A stretch of DNA of 8,614 nucleotides from JBOHER01 sp050701115 (GCA_050701115.1 JBOHER010000001.1:1-8614), one strand, 5' to 3'. Shown: positions 1 to 5,890, numbered from the stretch's first letter. A program made the numbers and translations. The notes: generated by a model from the letters alone, not told the origin.

Positions 1-49
1 CCTCACCGCGTGCGAGGACCGGAACCATGATCACGTGATTGTGCGGAGG
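1..49. other. Region downstream of wag31, no gene seen
   Basis: These bases contain a perfect 10-bp palindrome, ATCACGTGAT (30-39), and at the very edge an imperfect CCTC...GAGG pairing (1-17) that might be part of a terminator. There is no T-run and too little sequence to decide. Confidence 0.3.
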
Positions 50-892
50 CTAGCCGGCTTCCGCCCGTGGACCGAACGAAAAGCCCTGATTGCCGCCCCC
101 GCCAGAGGCAGCCGAGTCCGCCGATGCGGGCGCCGCCGAGCCGCGGTCGTCCAGTTCGCGGAGCTGAGATTCGAGGAATCCACGCAGCCTGGTGCGGTAC
201 TCCCGCTCGATCGTGCGCAGCTCCTCGATCTTCTTGCCCAGCACGTCCTTTTCGGCGTTGAGGTTATTCATCGCCTCGGTGTACTTGCGCTGCGCCTCGC
301 GCTCCATCGTGGTGGCCTTGTCGCGCGACTGGCGCTCCAAGGTCTCTGCTCGGGTGCGGGCGTCGTTGAGCATCGTCTCAGCCCGGGTGCGGGCCTCGTT
401 GACCATCGAATCGGACTTCGAGCGCGCCTCGGACAGCAGCTGCTCAGACTTGGTGCGCGCCTCGGCAAGCATGCCGTCGGACTCGGCCTTGGCTTCGCCG
501 GTCAACCGGTCGGCCATCTCCTGCGCGAGCCCCAGCACCTTGGCCGCCTGGACATTCGGCTCGCTGGCATCGCCGAGGCCACCGTGCGCCTGGGTCTGTT
601 CGAGAGCCGAGGCGGGCGCCGGGACGGAGGTGAGCCGGCGGGCCGGCTCTACGGGCGGCGGCGGGGCAGGGGGACCCGACTTCACACCCTGGAGCTCGCC
701 GCGGGTCGACTCCAGCTCGGCATCGAGCTGCTCGACCTGCGTGCGCAGCTCGTTGTTCTCCTCGATCAGGCGGGCAAGTTCGGTCTCCACCAGGTCGAGG
801 AAGGCGTCTACCTCGTCCTCGTTGTAGCCCCGTTTGCCTATCGGTGGCTTGCTGAACGCGACGTTGTGCACGTCAGCGGGGGTCAAGGACAT
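50..892 (-). CDS. wag31: Wag31/DivIVA polar growth and septation scaffold
   Basis: DivIVA proteins bind negatively curved membrane; in Actinobacteria Wag31 marks the poles and directs peptidoglycan synthesis there. The 280-aa product begins with the DivIVA membrane-binding domain (1-60): SLTPADVHNVAFSKPPIGKR, then GYNEDEVDAFLDLVE and a first coiled coil. A proline-rich linker (about 71-98) occupies the region that carries the PknA-phosphorylated threonine in mycobacteria; T88 is present, but I cannot say it is used. The long central coiled coil (about 112-248) contains six consecutive 11-residue repeats (135-200) and ends in EYRTRLRGFLESQLREL. A Gly/Ser/Ala tail follows. The ATG at 892 has an excellent ribosome binding site (GAGGTGA, 897-903). 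It is the last gene of the cluster in the window. Confidence 0.97.
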   Translation of the reverse strand: MSLTPADVHNVAFSKPPIGKRGYNEDEVDAFLDLVETELARLIEENNELRTQVEQLDAELESTRGELQGVKSGPPAPPPPVEPARRLTSVPAPASALEQTQAHGGLGDASEPNVQAAKVLGLAQEMADRLTGEAKAESDGMLAEARTKSEQLLSEARSKSDSMVNEARTRAETMLNDARTRAETLERQSRDKATTMEREAQRKYTEAMNNLNAEKDVLGKKIEELRTIEREYRTRLRGFLESQLRELDDRGSAAPASADSAASGGGGNQGFSFGPRAEAG

Positions 893-911
893 CTGATCAC
901 CTCACGCACTC

Positions 912-935
912 CAGGCCTGCAGGGTACCCGGGCCC
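912..935. repeat. Chain of overlapping short palindromes in the yggT-wag31 spacer
   Basis: Five perfect palindromes overlap in 24 bp: CAGGCCTG (912-919), CCTGCAGG (916-923), GGGTACCC (922-929), CCCGGG (927-932) and GGGCCC (930-935). They fill the space between the yggT stop and the wag31 ribosome binding site. No transcriptional role is evident. The chain may simply reflect high GC, or it may fold into alternative small hairpins. Confidence 0.6.
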
Positions 936-937
936 CA

Positions 938-1231
938 TCACCCGGGATATGCCAGTTGCATCAGTATGAACACAACCAACAGCAGCACCATAATCGATAA
1001 GTCCAGTCCCACGTTGCCGATCCGCACAGTCGGGATGATCCGACGGAGCGCCCGAACCGGTGGGTCGGTCACTGTGTAGATGGTCTCGAGCGTCACCGCA
1101 ACCCCGCCTGCGGGATGCCACTCGCGTGCGAACGACCGGACGAGTTCGACCACCACCCGCGCCACGAGCAGCAACCAGAACACGAACAGCACGTAGTACA
1201 CGAGGAGCAAGACCAAATCCACGAGGACCAC
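938..1231 (-). CDS. YggT family small membrane protein
   Basis: This 97-aa protein has two hydrophobic helices (about 4-25 and 78-95) flanking a conserved loop, TVTDPPVRALRRIIP (53-67), with the family signature DPP...RR.IP. YggT/YlmG proteins are integral membrane proteins found beside sepF and divIVA in Gram-positive bacteria and in plastids. They have been linked to division, nucleoid distribution and osmotic tolerance, but the mechanism is unknown. The GTG start at 1231 gives the length usual for actinobacterial members; the ribosome binding site is weak, so a start a few codons later is possible. Codon 78 is TTA. The gene lies 41 bp after sepF and 45 bp before wag31, consistent with one transcript. 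Confidence 0.92.
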   Translation of the reverse strand: MVLVDLVLLLVYYVLFVFWLLLVARVVVELVRSFAREWHPAGGVAVTLETIYTVTDPPVRALRRIIPTVRIGNVGLDLSIMVLLLVVFILMQLAYPG

Positions 1232-1272
1232 TCTGCCACAGTGCCCAATTCATTGTTCGGGCTCCTTGCCAA

Positions 1273-1896
1273 TCAGCGGCGGAGGAACATCCCGCCCTCC
1301 GCGATGCGCCTGCGATCCTCTGCCGTCACATCGATGTCAGGTGGCGAGAGTAGGAAGACCTTGTTGGTGACCTTGTCGATCGTGCCGCGCAGCGCGAAGG
1401 CTAGGCCCGCCGCGAAGTCGACCAGCCGCTTGGCATCCGCGTTGTCCATCTCGGTGAGGTTCATGATCACCGGGTTCCCGTCCCGGAAGTGCTCACCGAT
1501 GCCGCGCGCCTCGGCGTATCCACTCGGGTGCATGGTGACGATCCGGCTAAGCGGATCCCGCATGACCGGCCGCACGTGCTCGGCCACCGGCCGCAGCCTG
1601 GCCACCGGCTCCGGCTGGCGGTCCATGGCCAGTGCACCCGACACGGCGGGCTCGGCGGCCATCGGGCGTTCGCGACCGCGAACCGGAATGCCCATGCCAT
1701 CCCGGTCATCAGCGGGCGCGCGGTACGGGCCTCTCGGCCGTGCGCCGAGTCCGGCGGCGCGCTCGTCGTAGCCGTCGTAATCGGCGTTGTCGGAGTATCC
1801 GAGGCCGTAACCGTCGTCGTCGGGATACCTGTCGTATCCGTCGCCGTCGGCCGGAATCATGCCGAAGTAGGCCTTCAGCTTCTGCAGCGTGCTCAT
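1273..1896 (-). CDS. sepF: SepF, FtsZ membrane anchor and ring-shaping protein
   Basis: SepF binds the FtsZ C-terminal tail and the membrane, and substitutes for FtsA as ring anchor in Actinobacteria. The 207-aa product has a short amphipathic N-terminal helix (MSTLQKLKAYFGMI, 1-14). A Tyr/Asp/Gly-rich acidic linker (about 18-45) contains repeated GY or DY steps, followed by an Arg/Pro-rich linker to about 113. The SepF core (about 115-200) shows RIVTMHPSGYAEARGIGEHF, VIMNLTEMD, KRLVDFAAGLAFALRGTIDKV and KVFLLSPPDIDV. G171 in LRGTID is the conserved glycine of the dimer core. The ATG at 1896 follows a GAGGGAG ribosome binding site (1901-1907). The ftsZ gene in the same cluster encodes the expected partner tail. 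Confidence 0.95.
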   Translation of the reverse strand: MSTLQKLKAYFGMIPADGDGYDRYPDDDGYGLGYSDNADYDGYDERAAGLGARPRGPYRAPADDRDGMGIPVRGRERPMAAEPAVSGALAMDRQPEPVARLRPVAEHVRPVMRDPLSRIVTMHPSGYAEARGIGEHFRDGNPVIMNLTEMDNADAKRLVDFAAGLAFALRGTIDKVTNKVFLLSPPDIDVTAEDRRRIAEGGMFLRR

Positions 1897-1924
1897 GCCT
1901 CTCCCTCGTGCCTCGCGGCATGTC

Positions 1925-1938
1925 CGAACCCGCGTTCG
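1925..1938. promoter_or_regulatory. LexA (SOS) box-like palindrome upstream of sepF
   Basis: CGAAC-CCGC-GTTCG is a perfect 5+5 inverted repeat with a 4-bp spacer. It matches the core of the actinobacterial LexA box, TCGAAC-N4-GTTCGA, differing only at the outermost base on each side. It lies in the 55-bp yggS-sepF gap, 28 bp before the sepF ATG. A third half-site (CGAAC, 1942-1946) makes a second palindrome, GTTCG-TAG-CGAAC. LexA control is inferred from the motif only. Confidence 0.4.
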
Positions 1939-1951
1939 TAGCGAACAACGC

Positions 1952-2689
1952 TCACTCCAGCGAGGCTAACTCGCGCCCCCCTAGCAGACCGGTTCCGACA
2001 CGCACGCAGGTGGCCCCATGTGCGATTGCGTGTTCCAGATCTCCGCTCATCCCGGCGGATAGCTCGATGAGGTCGCCGTAATCGGCTCGCAGGCGCTCCC
2101 GAACAGCGGCGAGCCGGGCAAAAGCATCATGGGGATCGACATCGAGCGGCACGATCGTCATCAGGCCACGCAACCGCAATTCACCCCTTTGTGTGACATG
2201 ATCGACAAGCTGACGAAGCTCGTCAAGCGGACATCCTCCGCGGGTGGGATCGGCGTCCAAGCTCACCTGCACCAGAACGTCGAGCGGCTCGGCGCGCTCC
2301 CCGTGCGCCCGCGCGGCGGAGACCGCCTTCCCGAGTGCGTCGGCAAGGCGGATCGAATCGAGCGACTGGACTTCGTCTGCCCATCGGGCCACCGATCGCG
2401 CCTTGTTGCGCTGCAGTCTGCCGACCATGTGCCAGCGCACCAGCGCGTCTGGCCGGAGGGCCGCGACCTCCCGCGCCTTGCGGCCTGCCTCCTGATCGGT
2501 GCTCTCGGCGAAGTCCCGCAACCCGAGATCGATGAGCCGGACGACGTCCTCGGCAGGAAAGCGCTTGCTCACGGCGAGCAGCCGCACCTCGTGCGGATCC
2601 CGTCCGGCCGCCGAGCAGGCGGCGGCGATGCGCGCCTGGGTGGCCCGCAGCGCGGCTCGCAGGTGCTCGCTGCGTTCCTCGGCACTCAC
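1952..2689 (-). CDS. yggS: YggS/YlmE/PROSC family PLP-binding protein
   Basis: These single-domain alanine-racemase-like TIM-barrel proteins bind pyridoxal 5'-phosphate and maintain PLP and amino-acid homeostasis; no enzymatic reaction is firmly established. From the GTG at 2689 the product is 245 aa. The PLP lysine is K42 in LLAVSK. Other motifs are WHMVGRLQRNKAR (86-98), GLMTI (175-179), LSAGMSGDLEHAI (210-222) and CVRVGTGLLG (228-237), whose Gly/Thr residues hold the phosphate. The usual GEN motif reads AES (61-63), as in the related actinobacterial GES form. The start forms a GTGA overlap with the pgeF stop, implying coupled translation. A longer in-frame extension into pgeF is rejected because it precedes the family's normal N-terminus. 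Codon 241 is a TTA, rare in this window. Confidence 0.94.
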   Translation of the reverse strand: MSAEERSEHLRAALRATQARIAAACSAAGRDPHEVRLLAVSKRFPAEDVVRLIDLGLRDFAESTDQEAGRKAREVAALRPDALVRWHMVGRLQRNKARSVARWADEVQSLDSIRLADALGKAVSAARAHGERAEPLDVLVQVSLDADPTRGGCPLDELRQLVDHVTQRGELRLRGLMTIVPLDVDPHDAFARLAAVRERLRADYGDLIELSAGMSGDLEHAIAHGATCVRVGTGLLGGRELASLE

Positions 2690-3393
2690 GACGGATCCAT
2701 CCAGGTCAGCGCCGCGAGCCTGCCGGTGGTGCCTTGCCTGCGGTAGCTGAACAACGTCTCGTCCTCCGCGGTGCAGCGCGGGTCGACTCCGATCCTGCCT
2801 ACGCCCGCATCGGCGAGCTGGTGCCACAGTCCGGCGCGAAGATCGATGCTCGGGGTGCCCTTTCTGCTTCGGCTCGCGCTACCCGGCAGGTGCGCCTCCA
2901 CGTCGTCGACCATATGTTGTGGCACCTCGTAACACGCACCGCAGACCGACGGCCCGAGCAGGGCTTCGATCCGCTCGGGCGCCGCGCCGAGTCCACACAT
3001 CGCCTCGACCGCGGCCGGCAGGACACCGATCCGCGCCCCGACCCGGCCCGCATGCACGGCGGCAACCACCCCGGCCTCAGGATCGCCAAGCAAAACCGGC
3101 ACACAGTCGGCGACGAGCGCGACGACCGCGAGGCCAGGCTGTGCGGTGACCAGAGCGTCAGTGGCCTCCGCCGGGCCGTCCAACGGGCCGTCCACGACCG
3201 TCACGGTGCGCCCGTGGATCTGGTCCATCCAGGCGACTCTGCGCTCGTCCAGTCCGACTTCGGCTGCCAACCGCCTGCGATTTGCAGCCACCGCAGCCGG
3301 GGCGTCTCCGACGTGATCACCCAGGTTGAACAAGTCGTACGGCGGCATCGACACCCCACCCGCCCGAGTCGTGACCACCCGTCTAATCCGCAC
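2686..3393 (-). CDS. pgeF: PgeF/YfiH family protein (multicopper-laccase-like fold)
   Basis: The family (YfiH, YlmD, LACC1/FAMIN) is described as a peptidoglycan editing factor in E. coli and as purine nucleoside-processing enzymes in other members; the substrate here is not known. The 235-aa product shows TTRAGGVSMPPYDLFNLG (8-25), HVGD, then WMDQIHG with H60, VADCVPVLLGD with C97, and AVHAGRVG with H114. H60, C97 and H114 match the metal-binding His-Cys-His set. Later come GPSVCGACYEVP (147-158), RCTAEDETLFSYRR (206-219) and the C-terminal GR. HAGRVG replaces the more common HAGWRG but resembles the actinobacterial form. The GTG start has a strong ribosome binding site. The stop overlaps the yggS start by 4 bp. 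It is a standard neighbour of ftsZ in Gram-positive bacteria. Confidence 0.94.
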   Translation of the reverse strand: MRIRRVVTTRAGGVSMPPYDLFNLGDHVGDAPAAVAANRRRLAAEVGLDERRVAWMDQIHGRTVTVVDGPLDGPAEATDALVTAQPGLAVVALVADCVPVLLGDPEAGVVAAVHAGRVGARIGVLPAAVEAMCGLGAAPERIEALLGPSVCGACYEVPQHMVDDVEAHLPGSASRSRKGTPSIDLRAGLWHQLADAGVGRIGVDPRCTAEDETLFSYRRQGTTGRLAALTWMDPS

Positions 3394-3400
3394 AGTTGAA

Positions 3401-3408
3401 CCCTTCCC
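3401..3408 (-). promoter_or_regulatory. Strong ribosome binding site of pgeF beside the inverted repeat
   Basis: GGGAAGGG lies 7 nt before the GTG at 3393 and only 4 nt after the base of the 140-bp hairpin. It supports the GTG start. It also means that folding of the hairpin in the mRNA could influence pgeF translation. Confidence 0.65.
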
Positions 3409-3412
3409 GGTC

Positions 3413-3552
3413 GCGTTTGGGTGTCTTCAAGACCCACAAACCCGTGTGTACGACACCATAAACGGCTGCAAACCCAGACCCGTTCGGCAGGGTTTGCAGC
3501 CGTTTATGGTGAGCGTAAGTGGTGTTTGTGGGTCTTGAAGACACCCAAACGC
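3413..3552. repeat. 140-bp two-tier inverted repeat between ftsZ and pgeF
   Basis: Bases 3413-3441 are the exact reverse complement of 3524-3552 (29 bp). Bases 3455-3475 are the exact reverse complement of 3490-3510 (21 bp). Both pairs share one axis, with a 13/13-nt internal mismatch region and a 14-nt apical loop. Each 27-bp outer core (3415-3441, 3524-3550) is itself an imperfect palindrome, 11 of 13 pairs around TCTTCAAGA or TCTTGAAGA. The element starts 8 bp after the ftsZ stop and ends 4 bp before the pgeF ribosome binding site. No T-run follows on either strand, so it is not a standard intrinsic terminator. It could be an inserted non-autonomous inverted-repeat element (MITE-like), a transcript-stabilising or attenuating structure, or both. 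I see no clear target-site duplication. Confidence 0.9.
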
Positions 3553-3560
3553 AGGCGGGC

Positions 3561-4850
3561 CTAACGGCGCATGAAGGGGGGGACGTCGACCTCATCGTCA
3601 TCGGCGGTGTCGGTCACCGGGACCGCGCGCCCGGGCAGCACACCACGGCTCCCGCCAGGACCACTGCTGCCGACGTTGCCACCGATACCGCGGCTCGCGG
3701 GTGGCTGCGGGTGCCCCCCGCGCTGGGCGCCACTGGGAATGCCGGTGCCGTTCGCCGCCGCCGGTGCCTGCGGACGCTGACCGTTGTGCACCGGCTGCGC
3801 GCCCCTGGCAGGCTTGGCGCCGCTCCCACCGATCCGGCCGGCTTCGGCCGACGCCGTGGTCCGCGACCCGACCGCGGGGGGTTCGAGCTTCTTGTGGGTC
3901 GGCGTGCCCGCGTCGAATCCGGCGGCGATCACCGTCACCCGCACCTCGTCGCCGAGCGAATCGTCGATGATCGTGCCGAAGATGATGTTCGCCTCGGGGT
4001 GCGCGGATTCTTGCACCAGCGATGCCGCTTCGTTGATCTCGAACAGCCCGAGGTCGGAGCCACCGGCGATGGACAGCAGCGCGCCGTGCGCGCCGTCCAT
4101 CGAGGCTTCCAGCAGTGGCGAATTGATGGCCTTCTCGGCGGCCTGCACCGCCCTGCCCTCGCCGCGCGCGGAACCGATGCCCATCAGCGCGCTGCCCGCG
4201 CCGGACATGACGCTCTTGACGTCGGCGAAGTCCAAGTTGATCAGGCCGGGCGTGGTGATCAGGTCGGTGATGCCCTGGACACCGGAGAGCAGCACCTCAT
4301 CGGCCGAGCGGAAGGCGTCCATCAGGCTGACGCCGATGTCGCCGAGCTGCAGGAGGCGGTCATTGGGGATGACGATGAGCGTGTCGCACTCGTTGCGTAG
4401 CGCCTGGATCCCGTCTTCGGCCTGCTTTCCCCTGCGCTTGCCCTCGAACGAGAACGGGCGGGTGACCACGCCGATGGTGAGAGCGCCGAGCTTGCGTGCG
4501 ATCTGCGCGACGACAGGGGCACCACCGGTGCCCGTACCGCCGCCTTCTCCCGCGGTCACGAAGACCATGTCGGCACCCTTGATGACCTCTTCGATCTCGT
4601 CGCGGTGATCTTCGGCGGCACGCTGGCCGACCTCGGGGGCAGCGCCGGCACCCAGCCCGCGGGTGAGCTCTCGGCCGATGTCGAGTTTCACGTCGGCGTC
4701 GGACATCAGCAGGGCCTGGGCGTCGGTGTTCACCGCGATGAACTCGACCCCCTTGAGGCCGACCTCGATCATGCGGTTCACGGCGTTCACGCCGCCGCCG
4801 CCGATACCGACGACCTTGATCACCGCGAGGTAGTTGTGCGGGGGCGTCAT
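3561..4850 (-). CDS. ftsZ: FtsZ, tubulin-like division GTPase
   Basis: FtsZ polymerises with GTP into the division ring and recruits the divisome. From the ATG at 4850 the product is 429 aa and begins MTPPHNYLAVIKVVGIGGGG. The GTPase domain covers about 8-315. It has the GIGGGG N-terminal loop (15-20), the tubulin signature GGGTGTG (103-109) and the T7 synergy loop NLDFADVK (205-212), whose D207 and D210 drive GTP hydrolysis. A Gly/Pro/Ala-rich disordered linker (about 317-414) leads to an acidic conserved tail, DDDEVDVPPFMRR (417-429), the binding site for SepF and probably FtsW. The gene has its own upstream region and is followed at 8 bp by a large inverted repeat, so it may be partly separated from pgeF transcription. 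All catalytic motifs are intact. Confidence 0.98.
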   Translation of the reverse strand: MTPPHNYLAVIKVVGIGGGGVNAVNRMIEVGLKGVEFIAVNTDAQALLMSDADVKLDIGRELTRGLGAGAAPEVGQRAAEDHRDEIEEVIKGADMVFVTAGEGGGTGTGGAPVVAQIARKLGALTIGVVTRPFSFEGKRRGKQAEDGIQALRNECDTLIVIPNDRLLQLGDIGVSLMDAFRSADEVLLSGVQGITDLITTPGLINLDFADVKSVMSGAGSALMGIGSARGEGRAVQAAEKAINSPLLEASMDGAHGALLSIAGGSDLGLFEINEAASLVQESAHPEANIIFGTIIDDSLGDEVRVTVIAAGFDAGTPTHKKLEPPAVGSRTTASAEAGRIGGSGAKPARGAQPVHNGQRPQAPAAANGTGIPSGAQRGGHPQPPASRGIGGNVGSSGPGGSRGVLPGRAVPVTDTADDDEVDVPPFMRR

Positions 4851-4858
4851 CGGGTCCG

Positions 4859-4865
4859 CCTTCCT
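4859..4865 (-). promoter_or_regulatory. Ribosome binding site that decides the ftsZ start
   Basis: AGGAAGG stands 8 nt before the ATG at 4850. The longer in-frame ATG at 4892 would place this site inside the coding sequence, add 14 residues unlike the FtsZ N-terminus, and has no comparable ribosome binding site of its own. Confidence 0.7.
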
Positions 4866-4908
4866 GATCTTGACTAGTGATCTCGAGTTCACACCGCCTA
4901 AAACTGAC

Positions 4909-4923
4909 CGGGGTGAAACCCCG
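4909..4923 (-). other. Compact GC hairpin in the ftsZ leader
   Basis: CGGGGT-TTC-ACCCCG forms a perfect 6-bp stem with a 3-nt loop on the minus strand, immediately after the preceding hairpin and its T-run. It is followed four bases later by TTTT (about 4901-4904). If transcribed from an upstream promoter, it would sit in the 5' leader about 60 nt before the ftsZ start. Confidence 0.45.
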
Positions 4924-4926
4924 AAA

Positions 4927-4951
4927 AACCCTCAACCTCAACAAGAGGGTT
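4927..4951 (-). terminator. Terminator- or attenuator-like hairpin upstream of ftsZ
   Basis: On the minus strand AACCCTC pairs with GAGGGTT (7-bp stem, 11-nt loop). The 3' arm runs directly into T residues, giving TTTTT at 4924-4928. The shape is that of a weak intrinsic terminator or leader attenuator, lying 74 nt before the ftsZ ATG. It could end read-through transcription from ftsQ or act in the ftsZ leader. The stem is short and only moderately GC-rich, so function is unproven. Confidence 0.35.
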
Positions 4952-5092
4952 AGAGTTATGTCAACTTCTGGCGTTGTGAGGGACGTTAGGCACCACGAAG
5001 CGTTGAATCCAGCAGCCACGCCGCGTGTCGGCCACGTCTTTGGCCACAACCCATTCCGCGAAAGGAAACGATCGCCTCGAGCCCGAGCCAGC

Positions 5093-5887
5093 TCAGGAAA
5101 CCGTGGGCAGTTCCGGGCTCGAGACGTCGTATATGTCACCTGGCCGGGATAGCAGGGCGGCGAGCACTTTGGACTTGCGTTCGAGTTGGGCCGCGTCGCC
5201 CCATCGCACGGTCTTGCCGTTGGACAGGGTGAACTCGACGCTGCCCGGAGTTCTCGCCCCGACCGCGGTGACCCGCTTGCGTAGCTTCTCCGGCACACCG
5301 GTCAGTACGGCCATCACCGCACGCGTGGTCGGGTCGGCAGAGGAGACCTTGCTCAGTTCGAGCTCAGGCAGCCGCTTCGGCTGCTTGCGCTGCTGGTGGA
5401 ACGGCACACCGTAGGAGTCGACGAGCCATATCCCGTCGTGCGCGCGGACGTAGGCCACCGGAGTTCGCTCGGTCACCTCGATGGTGATCTTCGACGGCCA
5501 CGAGCGGGACACCTGCACCGCACGAACCGCGGGCAGAGTGACCACGCGTTGCTCGACGCCATCGGTATCTACCCGCAGCATCGGTCGCCGGTCCGGCACC
5601 CCCGCAAGTTCGAGCACCACGCCGCGCGACACCCGGTTGAGCCCGGTGACCTCGACCGACCGCACCCCGAACAGGGAGGTGAACAGCAGCACGTAGCCGA
5701 CGCCGAGCACCGAGATCACGATCAGCAGTGCTACCCACCGTCGACGCAACGCCTTTCGCCTGTTCGGCGCGTTCGCCGTGCGCTGCCGAGCAGATGCCGG
5801 CCGACGCCCGCGAACCGAGCGCACGTCCTCGCCACCGCTTCGCCGTTGCCCACGTGAACCGCGCGAGCGCTGTCGTGAGCTCGCCAC
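5093..5887 (-). CDS. ftsQ: FtsQ/DivIB-type cell division protein
   Basis: FtsQ is a bitopic divisome protein that links early ring components to the septal synthase through FtsL and FtsB. The 264-aa product has a highly basic cytoplasmic N-terminus (1-50) and one transmembrane helix (about 51-70, WVALLIVISVLGVGYVLL). A POTRA domain follows (about 72-141; FGVRSVEVTGLNRV and WPSKITIEVTERTPVAYV are typical), then the FtsQ beta domain (IWLVDSYGVPF, about 153-163). The start is GTG at 5887, only 3 bp after the murC stop. GAAGGG (5894-5899), overlapping the murC end, serves as ribosome binding site with a 6-nt spacer. There is no ftsA between ftsQ and ftsZ, as is usual in Actinobacteria. The low sequence conservation of the family is offset by domain order and position. 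Confidence 0.94.
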   Translation of the reverse strand: MASSRQRSRGSRGQRRSGGEDVRSVRGRRPASARQRTANAPNRRKALRRRWVALLIVISVLGVGYVLLFTSLFGVRSVEVTGLNRVSRGVVLELAGVPDRRPMLRVDTDGVEQRVVTLPAVRAVQVSRSWPSKITIEVTERTPVAYVRAHDGIWLVDSYGVPFHQQRKQPKRLPELELSKVSSADPTTRAVMAVLTGVPEKLRKRVTAVGARTPGSVEFTLSNGKTVRWGDAAQLERKSKVLAALLSRPGDIYDVSSPELPTVS

Positions 5888-5890
5888 CGG

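Larger units (their letters stand above)
4851..5092 (-). promoter_or_regulatory. ftsQ-ftsZ intergenic region: likely ftsZ promoter and structured leader
   Basis: This 242-bp gap is the longest in the window and is visibly less GC-rich between about 4895 and 4990. On the minus strand it contains TTGACA (4959-4964), a consensus -35 hexamer, but I do not see a convincing TANNNT -10 at 16-18 bp. A TAACGT hexamer lies farther upstream (about 4984-4989) with a poor -35. Downstream of TTGACA are two small hairpins, annotated separately, and a tandem GTTGAG repeat. Streptomyces ftsZ is known to be transcribed from several promoters in the equivalent gap, so a dedicated promoter is expected. The exact start site is not resolvable here. 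A single GACAC (5025-5029), the short WhiA recognition core, is present but could be chance. Confidence 0.5.

Noticed and set aside
30..39. ATCACGTGAT palindrome after wag31 as an operator or terminator
   Set aside because: It is short, has no T-run, and sits too close to the edge for its context to be judged.
35..1000. Plus-strand open frame of 321 codons opposite wag31
   Set aside because: It mirrors the repetitive coiled-coil codons of wag31; its leucine/glycine-rich repeats are a by-product of the antisense frame.
897..1253. Minus-strand frame overlapping yggT
   Set aside because: It is out of frame with yggT, which has clear transmembrane and DPP...RR.IP features; the alternative has none.
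3413..3552. CRISPR array or tRNA-like structure at the inverted repeat
   Set aside because: The repeats are inverted and unique in the window, not direct and spaced, and there is no cloverleaf or CCA-compatible geometry.
3383..3601. Small open frames within the 140-bp inverted repeat
   Set aside because: Their sequence is dictated by the palindrome and they read differently on each strand; there is no evidence of a real peptide.
3519..4400. Long plus-strand open frame (293 codons) opposite ftsZ
   Set aside because: It is a GC-rich shadow of ftsZ on the antisense strand; the translation has no recognisable domain and its start lies in the inverted repeat.
5030..5047. GGCCAC direct repeat in the ftsZ upstream region
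   Set aside because: Two copies of a 6-mer 12 bp apart are expected by chance in GC-rich DNA.
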